A stretch of DNA of 64,000 bases from Trichuris trichiura (lineage: Eukaryota > Nematoda > Enoplea > Trichinellida > Trichuridae): assembly GCA_037903355.1 (NCBI GenBank), contig JBAJFE010000039.1:908748-972747 (forward strand). The letters are read 5' to 3'. The notes beneath the pieces were generated by a model. That model worked only from the letters and a program-made list of their open reading frames with translations, did no database searches and was not told the DNA's origin. Each line of letters opens with the position of its first letter. Position 1 is the stretch's first letter. This document shows, one piece after another, positions 38,901 through 49,764 of the stretch. A program made the position numbers and the translations under genes.

Positions 38901-39661
38901 AATTTGCCTTAAAATTCTCGTAGCATAGCTGTAAGGTTTAACGTTTTGTTGGCTTATTACTAGTTCAAAGCGTAGTCGATATTTACTGCAAAGTACTTAT
39001 AATAAAGATAACATTTTATTCACTACAAGATGAGGCAGGCGTCATGAGCGACCTTTGACGATTTTGCTACTTAGTCTTTAAAACGACTTGTATGAACTCG
39101 TATCCGATTATTGCAAAAGCGCAAGACGAATAGTTTTGCTGTATGCTGTTTTATTTAACTTTCCTTCGCCTTAAGCAATATTGCTTCCAACAGAAAGCGG
39201 AAAAAGTTAAATAATGATGTGGTCGTTACGCCTAAGGCACTACTCTTTCAGCGGTGTTTCTTTGTATTGAATTTCTCAATTGGAGTGTTAAGCGATTTTT
39301 AACGCTCTACTAACTTTGTCAGATGTTCATAGCGTGCCTTGGAAAAATGTTTGCATTTTTTTATTGCACACCAACCTGAAATGCGTAGTATCTGCAGTTG
39401 CGCGGTTATTACCATTACTCACTTAACGACAGCAAGTTTAGCATTTTAATAAATAGCAGTGCGCTCCTACATAGCGCTCAATGCATGAGAAGTTTGCAAC
39501 GCTACTTACGCGTCGTCGGAATATAAAATAACTTTTTGAAAACAACAAAGTGATTTGAATTTACTTTATAATTCTACCAGTGCCATTAGCAACAGCGATG
39601 AATGAGTTTTTCCTTGTTGTTTTTTTGTAACTCTCCAACGTTGTACTGTTTTGAATTGCAG
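35974..39661. other. Region between adaptor-like exon and saposin-like gene
   Basis: Upstream exons of the saposin-like gene must lie here or further left, but I did not find them. The segment about 37330-38480 looks like a decaying minus-strand gene related to one at 44.7-45.3 kb (listed separately). A truncated hammerhead-like string (CTGGCGACGGAACTAGAG on the minus strand) lies near 38590-38612. Confidence 0.4.
37330..38480 (-). pseudogene. Decaying minus-strand gene, copy A of a duplicated pair
   Basis: Minus-strand coding-like blocks occur at 38411-38205 (RLYQLLFFAEWVLGLVYLHY, hydrophobic), at about 37960-37860 (VTFDFIKTISVLLPKEIS) and at about 37430-37340. The second block matches 45190-45100 in DNA and partly in protein (VTFNLIKTFYAFC). 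A donor region near 37515 (GTATATCTAAACC) matches one near 44765 (GTACGTATAAACC), followed by similar intron sequence. The frames are short and not continuous, so I treat this as a degenerate gene copy. Hydrophobic blocks suggest a membrane protein, but the family is unknown. Confidence 0.35.
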
Positions 39662-41663
39662 AACGATCCGGAGAAAGTGTGTATGCAGGTTCATTTCTGC
39701 GGTCCAAATCAACCGGACCTCATTTCGCGACTTCTTTTCTTTGTCCTAAAAACTGTCAATTTTGAGATCAAAGTAGTCCGGCGGGTTATTTTTTAGTTTT
39801 GCAATTTCTGCTCTTTCACAGGTAGTTCAAGAGGAGGTAAAGTCCGTCGACGTTATATGGGATGAATGCGTTTTTATGGTGGACGAAATGACTACCATTT
39901 TAAGAGATCCTACCTATCAGGTAGCCAGCAGTTCGTGTAATGTTAATTTGTCCGCAATACTTTCTTTCTTAGAAAGATATTCAAGGTGCAATCAAAAATT
40001 TATGCCGTATGATCCCGCAGATCAGATCAGAAGTATTCATGCAGATTGGTTTTAGCTTCTGTCCATATCTATTGTTGTTTTAGTGCGAAAATGCTATCGA
40101 CTCCTACACGCCTGCCATTTTTGAAAATCTGCTTGATTATTTGGTAAGCAGATGTGAGAAAACAGACAGATTCAGTCCATTACGGGTTTCTGCTAGGCTA
40201 ACCCAACACCATTTTGCCAAAAAGTCGGTATGTGCAAAGGGGTTATAGCAGCTTTTGTTCCAATGACTGATCTTCTACCCGCAAAAGGATACGGCGTCCA
40301 AATGGTCAGTTTTTATTTAAACATTGTGACTGCGTTAACATTTGTTTTACTGATAAGGATGAACGCAAGAACACTAATTCAACTTGTCCTTTTGAAAATA
40401 TAAAGACATCCAGTGGTCTGCCGGCTGGATGCGTTTTCTGCAAATACAGGCCATCAGAAATTGTTGATTTGATGTCAACTGACACTGCATTGGTTTGTTG
40501 ACGTATATACGACCATTAAGTACGAACATTTTGTTTTTTTTCAGTCAGCAATAGAGGGTAATGTTTTGGGCGTATGCAGCATCTTCCCTGCAGACTGGAG
40601 CGATCAGTGCACCGATTTTATGCTAATGTACTTCATAGCAACCATGAAGACTGTGTTGGCAAACTTTGATGCAAAAAGAACGTGTGAATCAATAAACGTT
40701 TGCAGCGACGCTGACAGTAATAATCCTAGCTTGAAGATACAAAAGCACTCGTCAAAATCGTTCTGTAGAATTAAAATTGCTCCTCATGAGCAGCGCTTAA
40801 CGAAAAGTAACTATCTGCGAAGCTTGCAATTTGATTTTAGAATTTTCTCGTGATCAGTTGTCTTCACCGACTTATATTAGTTGTAAGTGGCCGAGGAATT
40901 AAGCACTCTTTGTCGACTTTTGCCTGTGGACAAAGCAAAGCAGGTGAGATTGAATTGTTTCACTATTAAACATCAATCCTAAGCGGCAGGCAGTTCAAAT
41001 AATTCTTCGACAGACTAAACGTGAAAACGTTGAGCGGACATATGTTCCTTTCATCATTGGTGACGTGCTTGTTCTGCTGCTCCAACTGGAGCAGCTGTGC
41101 CGCGTAAGCATTTTGCCAATTTTAATTAATTGTCTTTAAATTTAGGGTCTCATGAATATCGAAAAATTCGTTGTTAAATTGATTTCTACTAAAGCGGATA
41201 AACTGGCCGATGAGAGCTTTTGCACTGTAAGTTTATAAGCCCCTAAGAACATACAAAGACATGCTATTTTTTTTTGAAAACGCATCACTTTTTTTTGAGA
41301 TTGATCCCAACTTATTTTGGTTGTCTTTTAAAATTTAGTGACACGTTTGTCAGGTATGGTTATTTTCAGAAGAGCGGTCAGTGCGGTCAGTCGGGTGATG
41401 CGACCGATTGCTTTTCACAGCGGCGACAAACCAATGAGGCGCCATCATTCAGTATAATGAGTTTTGCTGTGAAAATTATTCTCCTCATATTGATTGTTTT
41501 GTCCAGTTTTAAAGTAAGCGTAAAAAAATGCAGTGTCCGTGTTTTTGAACAACTGCGCGCATTGGTTATTTGGTTGCATAAGCGGAACGAATATATAAAG
41601 AGCCATCCGTATAAGCCAAAAATACGGGAATATGTGTACGTTCGTATATTAAGAAAAAATTGA
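39662..41663 (+). CDS. Multi-domain saposin-like protein with C-terminal membrane segment (5' partial)
   Basis: Prosaposin-like protein, probably lumenal or secreted; saposins bind and extract membrane lipids. Exons: 39662-39772, 39822-39920, 39973-40032, 40084-40143, 40197-40227, 40288-40304, 40358-40492, 40545-about 40806, 40888-40943, 40990-41103, 41146-41226, 41370-41663. Introns are mostly 42-60 nt and the phases agree. The first exon is the tail of one saposin B domain (DPEKVCMQVHFCG). The next domain includes LCRMIP and CENAIDSYTPAIFENLLDYL. A third is complete, with six cysteines (CVFC, GVCSIFPADWSDQC, TCESINVC). A fourth is degenerate (LCRLLPVDKAKQ, then YVPFIIGDVL). The last exon has more cysteines and then FAVKIILLILIVLSSF, a likely transmembrane helix, with a basic tail of about 49 residues. 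Typical prosaposins are soluble. The start and early domains are missing. The exon ending near 40806 (alternative donor at 40717) is uncertain. Confidence 0.7.
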
Positions 41664-41766
41664 TCATCTGAACTGTCCATTGGTAAGGTGGTGTGTCTCC
41701 ACTTTCATCTTTCCCAATATTTCGCGCAGTGTTACGTTGCCATACAGTGAGGAAACAATTCTCAGG

Positions 41767-42016
41767 TATGATCTACCTTTTTTGAAAATGTGGTTTCTTG
41801 GTACGGGAGCGTATGTTTTCATAATGTAAAAGTTTTATTACGGAAGTATTCCCATTTAATGTGCTAAATAACTCCGGAGCTTTCGGGTCGACCGAGACCC
41901 GTCTTCAGCGGTTGTGAGTTACGGATGTCTCGGTCGACCCGAAAGCTTCGGAGTTATTTAGCGCATTAAACGGGAATAATTCCTTAATAAAACTTTTTCA
42001 TTATGATCTACCTTTT
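41767..42016 (-). mobile_element. Foldback element 1 with hammerhead-like core and 15-bp flanking repeats
   Basis: The direct repeat TATGATCTACCTTTT occurs at 41767-41781 and 42002-42016 and frames a 220-bp element. Inside, arms at about 41821-41898 and 41924-42004 form an imperfect inverted repeat of nearly 80 bp. On the minus strand the centre carries CTGAAGA (41908-41902), a stem II hairpin CGGGTC/GACCCG (41901-41884), GAAA (41884-41881), and a short AGCT-CCGG-AGTT stem III followed by A. The right arm keeps stem II and GAAA but has lost the CTGANGA box. It lies about 100 bp after the saposin-like gene. AATAAA in the right arm (near 41986) could serve as its poly(A) signal. Confidence 0.75.
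41871..41910 (-). ncRNA. Hammerhead-ribozyme-like core, element 1
   Basis: Minus-strand order is CTGAAGA, stem II CGGGTC...GACCCG, GAAA, then a minimal stem III candidate with a CCGG loop ending in TTA (an NUH-type site). Stem I is not formed by adjacent bases. Pairing instead involves the long inverted arms, so self-cleavage of this copy is uncertain. Confidence 0.5.
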
Positions 42017-42204
42017 GTACTTATTCTCCTATGTGATTATCACTCCCTCGATGGGCTAAAATCATATAGGAAAAGTTTGTGTTAATTCTTCTTTGTGCGA
42101 ACCGTACTTGTCGATGACGTGACAGAGTTATCTTGAAAACTTTGTCTTTGCTGCGAATAAGGACTTGTTATCAGAACAAAATTGAAAATGTCCTTTAATT
42201 TGAT

Positions 42205-42390
42205 ATTATCACTTTATGTCAAGTTTCTTTTACGGAGAGTTTGTCCCGTTGATAATATTTTTATTATTCCGGAGCTTTCGGGTCAAACGAGACCCGTCTT
42301 CAGCGGGACAAACTCTCCGTAAAAGAAACTTGACATGAAACTATACGGTCCCGTACCAAGAAGTTACATTTACAAAATTATCACTTTATG
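42205..42390 (-). mobile_element. Foldback element 2 with hammerhead-like core and 14-bp flanking repeats
   Basis: Direct repeats ATTATCACTTTATG at 42205-42218 and 42377-42390 frame a 158-bp element. A perfect 30-bp inverted repeat (42219-42248 and 42304-42333) forms stem I, directly next to the CTGAAGA box. Its one end (TACCAAGAAGTTACATTTAC, 42355-42374) matches, as a reverse complement, the start of element 1 (near 41784-41805). The two insertions therefore belong to one family. Confidence 0.8.
42249..42303 (-). ncRNA. Hammerhead-ribozyme-like core, element 2
   Basis: On the minus strand: CTGAAGA (42303-42297), stem II CGGGTC/GACCCG with loop TCGTTT (42296-42279), GAAA (42279-42276), then GCTCCGG and an AT-rich hairpin in place of a normal stem III. 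The flanking 30-bp stem I is perfect. Stem III and the NUH site look degenerate. Confidence 0.5.
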
Positions 42391-43080
42391 ACTATTTATC
42401 TTTCGCGTACATTTCATATTCGTCAATATTATTTTTGAACGCCCACGCAGAGTTTTTCAATTGTAGTTTATTTAAAATCAATATGAATTGAAGAAGTTGT
42501 GTCAGCACAATTTGTGCATGAAAGTTTATTAGTTCGCTAATTCGTGCTTGGTTAATTTCATTTGTTCAAAATCAATGGTAAATTGATTTAGTGTGCAGCC
42601 TAAGTTGTTACCTGAAATTCGTTATTTTGTATTCATTTTTAAGCACTTTCCGCGGTTTTATGCGAATCCTTAGAGGTAACTATTTGTTTGCTTAGCATCG
42701 GGACGCCACCGAAAAAAAGCAAACAATTATTCTGTGCTATTGCTGTTGAAAGATAATTATAATCATATTGATCTGTTTTCTAAGCGCAGCCTCAGAAGTG
42801 TTTTGACGAACAATCCATATATTTCTATGAACAAGCTTTTGAGCCCATTAGCCCATAGGCCTATAATACCCATTAGCCCAAGGGTCTTGATTAGCTATAT
42901 ACGGTGTCCTTCGAGGATCAGTTTTGCTCCTATCTATGCTGGGATAAAAACAATGCATGAACAGTGAATATTTTAGTAGAATTAGTAAGCTTTCTATTAG
43001 TATCAATAATAACCTACACAGCATCATTAGAGGACATATTTGGCAGCATCAGTTGAGGAGCTGAGCCCACGCATGCACCG

Positions 43081-43510
<430 letters not shown>

Positions 43511-43649
43511 GCCGCGCACCCCACCCTACCCTGCGCCGCGCCGCGTCACAACACACCCCACACCGCACCGCGCAGCACGTGCTCTGCAGCACATTACGCC
43601 ACCCAGTGCACACTGCAAGCTCACAACACACGCGCAGAAGGCATATAGC

Positions 43650-46207
43650 ACAGACGGACAATGACACACTGAACTGCCGAGCAGTGTGTGGGTATTATAT
43701 ACCCTAAAAATCAGCCTTATGCAAATTAATGTGTGACCCTTTAGACTTTACTATAAGCGGCTTAGAAACACAAATTGACGTTGAATCTTCAGTTAGCTGC
43801 TTTATTTTAGGAAGTAGTTCAGCTGACCTTCTGCTATAGTTCGTTTACTTTGGTTAAGTACTATTGCTGTTTTGTTTACGATGAGGAAGGTAATGCAAAT
43901 TAGCTGACCCTATTCGCTGGTGTTTATATTACAGTTTATGTAAACATATTGAGGAAAACGTGGTCAGATTTGTGAAATAATGAAAAGAAAAATATTTGTG
44001 TCATTTATCCGTTGACCATAAAAGAAACAATATAAGTTCCATCATTGCCGAAGGTTCTATTGTTTATATTTTAAACAAAATGTTCCTCATCGCGTCAATA
44101 TCATCAGATAAAAATTTATAATTAATTGGTAATGTATTTGTCATATATATGTACTGTTAAATTCTTCTTACGCAAGCAATTTAGACTACTTGAAATGACA
44201 TTGAACTGATCAATTTTGTATCCTTCGTTCATATGAACATTAACGGATTGTTCATTTTGGTGATTATTCATATGATCGTTTTACTGTATCGTCTGTAAAG
44301 CGAATTTCCGCTTCTTTACAAGAACACATTCTAGTTGAATCGGTACTGACCAGTTAGCGCATCGTTGTCAGCTGTTGTCTTCTTTCCGTCCTTTTTCATC
44401 CATTGCTCTTTTCACTCTGAAACATTTTCACGTCTGTTTTAAGAGCATTTTGAAAATTTTAAAACAATATCCGCTCAGCGCATATTTGAATAAATTTGAT
44501 GGACAATGAGAATGGCTCACTTTATTCTAAAGTTTCGATCTCATAGGAAGAATTATCATTGTGATAATTGAAAAGATAAGTGGACGCCAATTCCATTGTG
44601 AAATGTTGAAAAGATAATTTGTTCGTACCTTTTGTAAGTTTTTTCGGTATAGCATTAACCGGTGTTCGGTTCGTACGACGTTTGCAATTTCATTACGAAT
44701 GGAGAAATGTGAAATTAAGAATGGCGGTAAAGATTAAGGAAGGACGCAGCAGGTTTATACGTACTTGTTTTGAATAGTTTTGTGGGTTTTAGAAATGCAC
44801 CGTTAAACAATTTACTCTGACTGGAAATTGCAGTCATTTCTGACCATTTAGATTGTATTGGCATCAAATTAATAAGTGATTGTCTGGGCTGAGTAATTTT
44901 AACTCGTAACAATAATTTATTCTCTTCGCTTTAGTAATATGCAAAGATAAGACATTTTGTACAGCAGTTTTTTACGCCGAAGAAAACTGTTATATCAGCG
45001 ACAGTTATTCCAAAGTTGTTTTATTTTATTAAAAGGATGTTATTGAAACACCTAAAAACGACTTTTTAAAATGTTTACATGTAATTCACGAATGTTTATT
45101 TCCTGGTTAATTTGTGAATGACAAAGTTGAAGTCCATTCCGACAAAAAGCATAAAATGTTTTGATTAAATTAAATGTAACAGTCACGTATTGTCCATTGA
45201 CGAAACAAGAAAAACTTTTCTGTTTCATCTTTTTAGGCAACGTTAACGTAATGTTACAATTATTTAAAAGTATGCCCAATAATCAGCCGTAATAATGGAA
45301 CGGTCTTCAAATAGTTGCATTGCCGTCACGCTGTCGTTTAGTGTCAAAGAAGACACTTTTAATATCAGAAAAGTATACATCATTTCTCTGTTTAATGCCA
45401 GCGTACTATCTTGTTGATCCCAACGTGACGTAATGAAATCCGTAACATGTTATTTAGTAGGGTGTCATAATTTCGCTAAAACCTTTGGTTGTTTAAGGTG
45501 CAACTAAAGTTGCTGAATTTGAGTTACTCTTGAAAGCGCCTTTTTTATAATTTTGCAGCACGTTGGAATCATCCAAAGATTGTATTTCATTGTATGAACT
45601 TGATGTTTTCATCGTAATTTGTCCGTATAATCGAAGATTTGGCAAATATGTAATGAACTATCCAAAGTTTCGTAATCCATAGTTCTCATTATCGGCGCTG
45701 TTTTCAAATATGGAAGTTAAGAACAGGTCGTTAAGTATAAATGATACTGATGAAGAGAAGAGCGGTTTGTCGTATGCATTCAACCATCATATTTTGTCCT
45801 CATCTTTATTAAACGATTGATTATCGTGAGGATATCATTGAAACAGTGATTTGCTTTATGAAATGTCGAATTTTTTAGCGTACGCTCTTTGTTATTATTA
45901 AAAATTTAGTTACAAGATTAAAGTTTTTTGTTATGATTTCTCTACACGATTTAAGAAAATGACAACTTCCACATTTTCAATGATTTAACGATTCTTCGTT
46001 CAAAAACTTTCCATTCGTTTATAGTTTCTGCGAAAGTATTACTAATCGTAGATATGCATGTTTGAACGAATTACTCATTAAATGTTCTGTGCAATTCCTT
46101 CATTTAGCAAAAGAAGTGAACCAAGCCATGCCTTAGAGTGAAATGAAAGTAATTAGTAATTTCTTTCTTCTACCGTTGTGTTCGTTAATAGATTTGATTT
46201 ATGATTC
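43650..46207. other. AT-rich region with copy B of a duplicated gene-like block
   Basis: No intact gene. Copy B of the minus-strand block is at about 44690-45280. The remainder has short frames only. Confidence 0.4.
44690..45280 (-). pseudogene. Copy B of the duplicated minus-strand gene block
   Basis: Related to 37430-37980 in the same orientation. It has a 75-codon frame (45279-45052) containing VTFNLIKTFYAFCRNGLQLC, and a second frame (44912-44715) ending at a donor-like GTACGTATAAACC. DNA identity is visible in blocks (GAATGACAAAGTTGAA; GAAATTAAGAATGG). There is no complete reading frame. Confidence 0.35.
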
Positions 46208-46634
46208 TTAACAGGGCTGTTTCTTCGATCATCTACGGCTTTTCCCGTTTTTTTCTCTGTGTGATGGTATGTGTAATTAGTTATCTATAACAATTGCTCT
46301 ACCAACGAAAGAATGAGCGATTATTGGGGAAAATTCAAAAACAGTACAGTCAGCTTTTTCATCTAGAGCTTTCGGAACGGTCTGGTTTCGTCATCAGTGA
46401 AATGGAGGAGTTTCTGACGGAACTGTAGCGTTCTGAAAGCTCTAAATAAAAAAGCTGACTGTATTGTTTTTGAATTTATGGTAATAATCGCTCATCCGCT
46501 CGTTCGTAGAGCAATTGTTTTGGCTAATTACAGATACAATCACACAGAGAAAAAACAGGAAAAACCGTAGAAGATTTAACAAACATGAAGCACGTGCCCG
46601 TTACAAAGCACCCCGTGTTTATGTTAACAGGGCT
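46208..46634. mobile_element. Foldback element 3, long arms, two hammerhead-like cores head to head
   Basis: A direct repeat TTAACAGGGCT at 46208-46218 and 46624-46634 frames about 405 bp. Arms of roughly 170 bp (about 46229-46400 and 46415-46580) pair as an imperfect inverted repeat with shared blocks such as CAATTGCTCTAC and TGAGCGATTATT. Each arm ends inward at AGAGCTTTC, the reverse complement of the GAAAGCTC part of a hammerhead core. There is no protein. Confidence 0.75.
46370..46397 (-). ncRNA. Hammerhead-ribozyme-like core, element 3 left arm
   Basis: Minus strand: canonical CTGATGA (46397-46391), stem II region CGAAAC...GTTCCG (46390-46373, one mismatch), GAAA (46373-46370), then GCTC. 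The right arm holds CTGACGGAACTG..TTCTGAAAGCTC with three bases of the CTGATGA box missing, so it looks dead. Confidence 0.5.
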
Positions 46635-46772
46635 TTATTGTGATTCTTTTTTATGGAATGAAATGCGTTCTTTCCATTTTGAAAAACTGAGGTACATTAT
46701 TATTTCGTAAGTAAAAATTTCTAACCATTAATCTCTTTTATTACTCAAACTGCGCATTTGTAATCAGAAAAA

Positions 46773-47222
46773 CGAATGGTTTTTGGTAGGTCTTCTACAG
46801 CTTTTCCCTTTTATTTGTCTGTGTTGGTATGTGTAACTAAATGAAACAATTGGTCTACCAACGGACGGATGAGCGATTATTAAGAAAAATTGTACAGGAC
46901 CAATACACTCAACTTTTTATTTCAGAGCTTTCGGAACGTTCTAGTTCCGTCGTCAGTGAAATGGAGGAGAGCTCTTCCCGAAGTCCGAAAAAGAGCTCTC
47001 TTCCTTCTCACAGACTACGGAAGTAAAGTGTTCAGATAGCGCTGAAATAAAGTTGAACGCATTGGTTCTGTATATCGTTTCCTAATAATCGCTCATCCAT
47101 CCGTTGATAGAGCAGCTGCCATGTTTAATTACAGATACGAGCATGGACAAAAAATGGGAAACGCCGTAAAAGATGTACCAAAAGCCATTAAACATTATTC
47201 TGTTACGAAGCAACTTGTGTTA
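46773..47222. mobile_element. Foldback element 4, same family as element 3
   Basis: A second copy, about 140 bp downstream, with the same arm sequence (TCTTCTAC..GCTTTTCCC, TGAGCGATTATT) and the same right end (GTTACGAAGCAACTTGTGTT against GTTACAAAGCACCCCGTGTT). An 8-bp repeat CAGAAAAA at 46765-46772 and 47223-47230 may be the target duplication, but it is weak. A 61-codon frame across the left arm is an accident of the repeat. Confidence 0.65.
46926..46956 (-). ncRNA. Hammerhead-ribozyme-like core, element 4
   Basis: Minus strand: CTGACGA (46956-46950), perfectly paired stem II CGGAAC/GTTCCG (46949-46932), GAAA (46932-46929), then GCTC, which can pair with a GAGT 14 nt further on, followed by GTA. 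Compared with element 1, the stem II pairs have changed on both sides. Confidence 0.55.
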
Positions 47223-47230
47223 CAGAAAAA

Positions 47231-49660
47231 TAAATGTGTTAATGTGGACAAAGAGTACGGAACAATAACCGTCATGCACTGATATACTTTCAGATTGAGC
47301 ATACATGTGTTTATTTTTGACAGTATTACTTTGGACAGATTACCCATTATTTTGCAAAAAACTTATTGGAGCTTTATATACCCAATATGCTTCAGATCAA
47401 GTTTTCAGTCGTTTGCGTATATGTCAAAGAATGAAGAGTGATTTATGGTGATGAATTAGCACGCTAAATGTTATTACTAATCTGCATGGTGTATTCAGTG
47501 AGCCTGGGAAAAGATGAGGAAATGGGAGAATAAAGAACTAAAGAATTAAAATTGAGCAATGGATAAGTAACGGTCTGCAATTCCATGAGAGCAGATGTCC
47601 CTTCGCAGCGTTAATACATTTCTTAATACATCACTGGACGGCCATTAAGAACTGTGCTATCATTAGTATTATTTAACGTGTTTCTATTGCTTACGGATGC
47701 AAAGAAATGGTTGTTTAGCGCAGGGATATACGATAGTTATTGATCGATAAATCGTTTCATTTCATTCGGCTTCTTTGCGGCTTAACATTCAGGTAAAATT
47801 GTTGTCTTGGTTGGATCAATGATGGATTCTTATTGCTTCCTTTGAAGCACAAGTAAAGCTTTTGTCATTTCCTGTTTCTTTTGTTGGAACACATTATTAT
47901 CTTCTATTGGTAACCTTACTTTTTGAAGTTGGGTAAAAAAAAGTTCATTACATTTGGATTTTATTTTTCTCATCGATTCTTGGCATTTATACTGACTTGT
48001 TAAAACAATCACGTTAATAATGCCTTTTATTTGTGTTTAAGAGAGGATCAAATTCAGTTTTAAAAAATAATAAGTTTCATTGCATATGGCAATGTTTACT
48101 CAAAGTAAAATTTGCCTCAAGGCTTGCGCACTTTCCCTTCCAATCCGGCGCATTAGTAAAGTAAATAATTTGTGTAAATAATTCGTTCCGTTTTAGTCAG
48201 CCGAGCACTCACACTCGTTGCAAAGCAAACAGTGTAAAGGTTTATCGGTCACGGTCAAATTTGCATAATAAGCATCGACGTGAGCAGAGCACAGTAAATT
48301 TAATTTCATTTTTCGATATTTTCGTCGACCACATCGGCTGAACTGTGATCGCTCTCCCTCCTTTTTCGTTAGTCGCAGCTGTGCTTTACACAGTTCCTTA
48401 TTTTGACCCCGCACGTTTTGTTTGCTATTTCTTTTGTCTTTGTGTCGAAGTGTTATTTACTGAAAAAACTCGTTTGACAAAAACGAGTTTGCTGCAATGT
48501 TTCTCAGAGCTTTCCGAACTCGACTCATCCTGTCGTCAACGGACTGATAAAAAGTCTGTTTGCCGAAATGAAGAACAGATATTGCTCTTCCTGTAAGTAT
48601 AGAATAAAAAGTTTTCTTGATATAATGTTTCAGTCTTTCAGGTTGACAATGTCGAAGCACATCTTGTCATTAGCATATGGTGTCCCCTTCACAACAGTGA
48701 ATTTTGTGCGACAATTATTCCGCATTCAAAGAAAAGCGACAAGGTTTTTTAGGTGATCAATAGAGCAAAAGAAACTGTACAATTTCAAGAATTTAATCTT
48801 ATCGTTTTAGTCTTTCGACATGCAGATAAGGACGGCGTTGGCGACTAATCCTGATAAGGTAATCCCTTTGCAGGAAGTCAAATTTGCAAGATTAGAATTG
48901 CATTTTTAGGTTTTTAGAATTGCCAAATGGTTGTGTGGAACAATTTAAAAAGAGACATAGTGGACGTCGTTCGACATTGTCGCGTCACTGCTGCATGTAT
49001 GCATGTTACAGCATGAAGGGAATATCGTAGCAGTCGCATGTTGTTCCTATGAAATTAATTAATTAATTTAGCGTTTATAGTTCGACTTTGAAGAAACTTG
49101 GCCCTCTTCTTGAAAAGATAAGTACATTTTGTCCAATCGACTTTTTGTGACAAAAATTTCTTTTTCAGGAAAAGCACTCGAATGGACAACTGCTGACTTG
49201 CTGACGACGGGACCTGGCCAGTCCTGAAAGCTCTGAAAAACAATGAAAAGAAGAATTTGTTGATTTCGTGAATAACACTTCTACGCATACATTTTGTGTG
49301 ATTGCGTGAATAAAATTTTCAACTGGCGCGTGTCTTTTCTATCGCGGTTGCAATCCAACATTTCATAAGGTTTATGGTTCCGTGTTTAGGATCCACACCA
49401 ACGGATGCAAGAAAACAATTCGAGGACGGAAAAGAAACGAGAAGAAACGAACAGGGACAACAAGAGGAACAAGAAAAGAAAGAGAAAAATGGAAAAGTCC
49501 AGGATCAACGTGTAAGTATGCAGTAGGCAGGGCGAGGGTAGGCACTATAGGTTCAAGCATGCATACGGGGTTCACATCCAATAGGGAATAGTGGGTTTAG
49601 ATATTGGTTTCCGGAGGGGAGGGCGGGTGAGATACATTCTACTTGAGAATAAGGTGCATG
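47231..49660. other. AT-rich region with weak minus-strand frames and decayed ribozyme-like motifs
   Basis: Minus-strand frames at 48012-47830 (KIKSKCNELFFTQLQKVRL, coiled-coil-like) and 48414-48193 (ends LHCLLCNECECSAD) read somewhat like protein. I found no phase-consistent join, so I do not call a gene. Hammerhead-like motifs lie at 48511-48539 (-) and 49201-49229 (+). A Lys/Arg-rich open frame at 49382-49591 is low complexity. Confidence 0.35.
49201..49233 (+). ncRNA. Hammerhead-ribozyme-like core, plus strand
   Basis: CTGACGA (49201-49207), stem II CGGGAC...GTCCTG (49208-49226, one G-T pair), GAAA (49226-49229), then GCTCTGA. It carries a third version of stem II compared with the copies at 41.9 and 46.9 kb. 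A decayed partner on the minus strand at 48539-48511 (TTGACGA ... GAAAGCTCTGAG) faces it about 660 bp away, suggesting the two ends of one larger or disrupted foldback element. Confidence 0.5.
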
Positions 49661-49672
49661 GAAAGGATAGCT

Positions 49673-49727
49673 GCCCCCCCGCCCCCCCCAAAAAAAAAAA
49701 AAAGGGGGGTGGCGGGGTGCGGCGCTA
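49673..49727. repeat. Homopolymer cluster C-A-G forming a hairpin
   Basis: Runs of C (about 16, with one G) then A (about 15) then G (six plus GGCGGGG) follow each other, so the C and G blocks can pair around an A-rich loop. This may be hard to sequence accurately. Confidence 0.8.
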
Positions 49728-49764
49728 TCCGTTGAGATTAGTAAACAACGACAATATTGCATCA

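Larger units (their letters stand above)
41664..43080. other. Repeat-rich 3' flank of saposin-like gene
   Basis: Apart from foldback elements 1 and 2, this is AT-rich DNA with a 77-codon frame (42734-42967) that shows no domain. A tandem CCCATTAG/AGCCCA stretch lies at about 42842-42882. Confidence 0.45.

Noticed and set aside
41387..41680. 97-codon minus frame
   Set aside because: It is antisense to the last exon of the saposin-like gene, whose reading is supported by phase and cysteine pattern.
46841..47026. 61-codon plus frame with ELSERSSSVVSEMEE
   Set aside because: It is the translation of the hammerhead-like core and arm of foldback element 4. A similar peptide at 48.5 kb comes from another copy.
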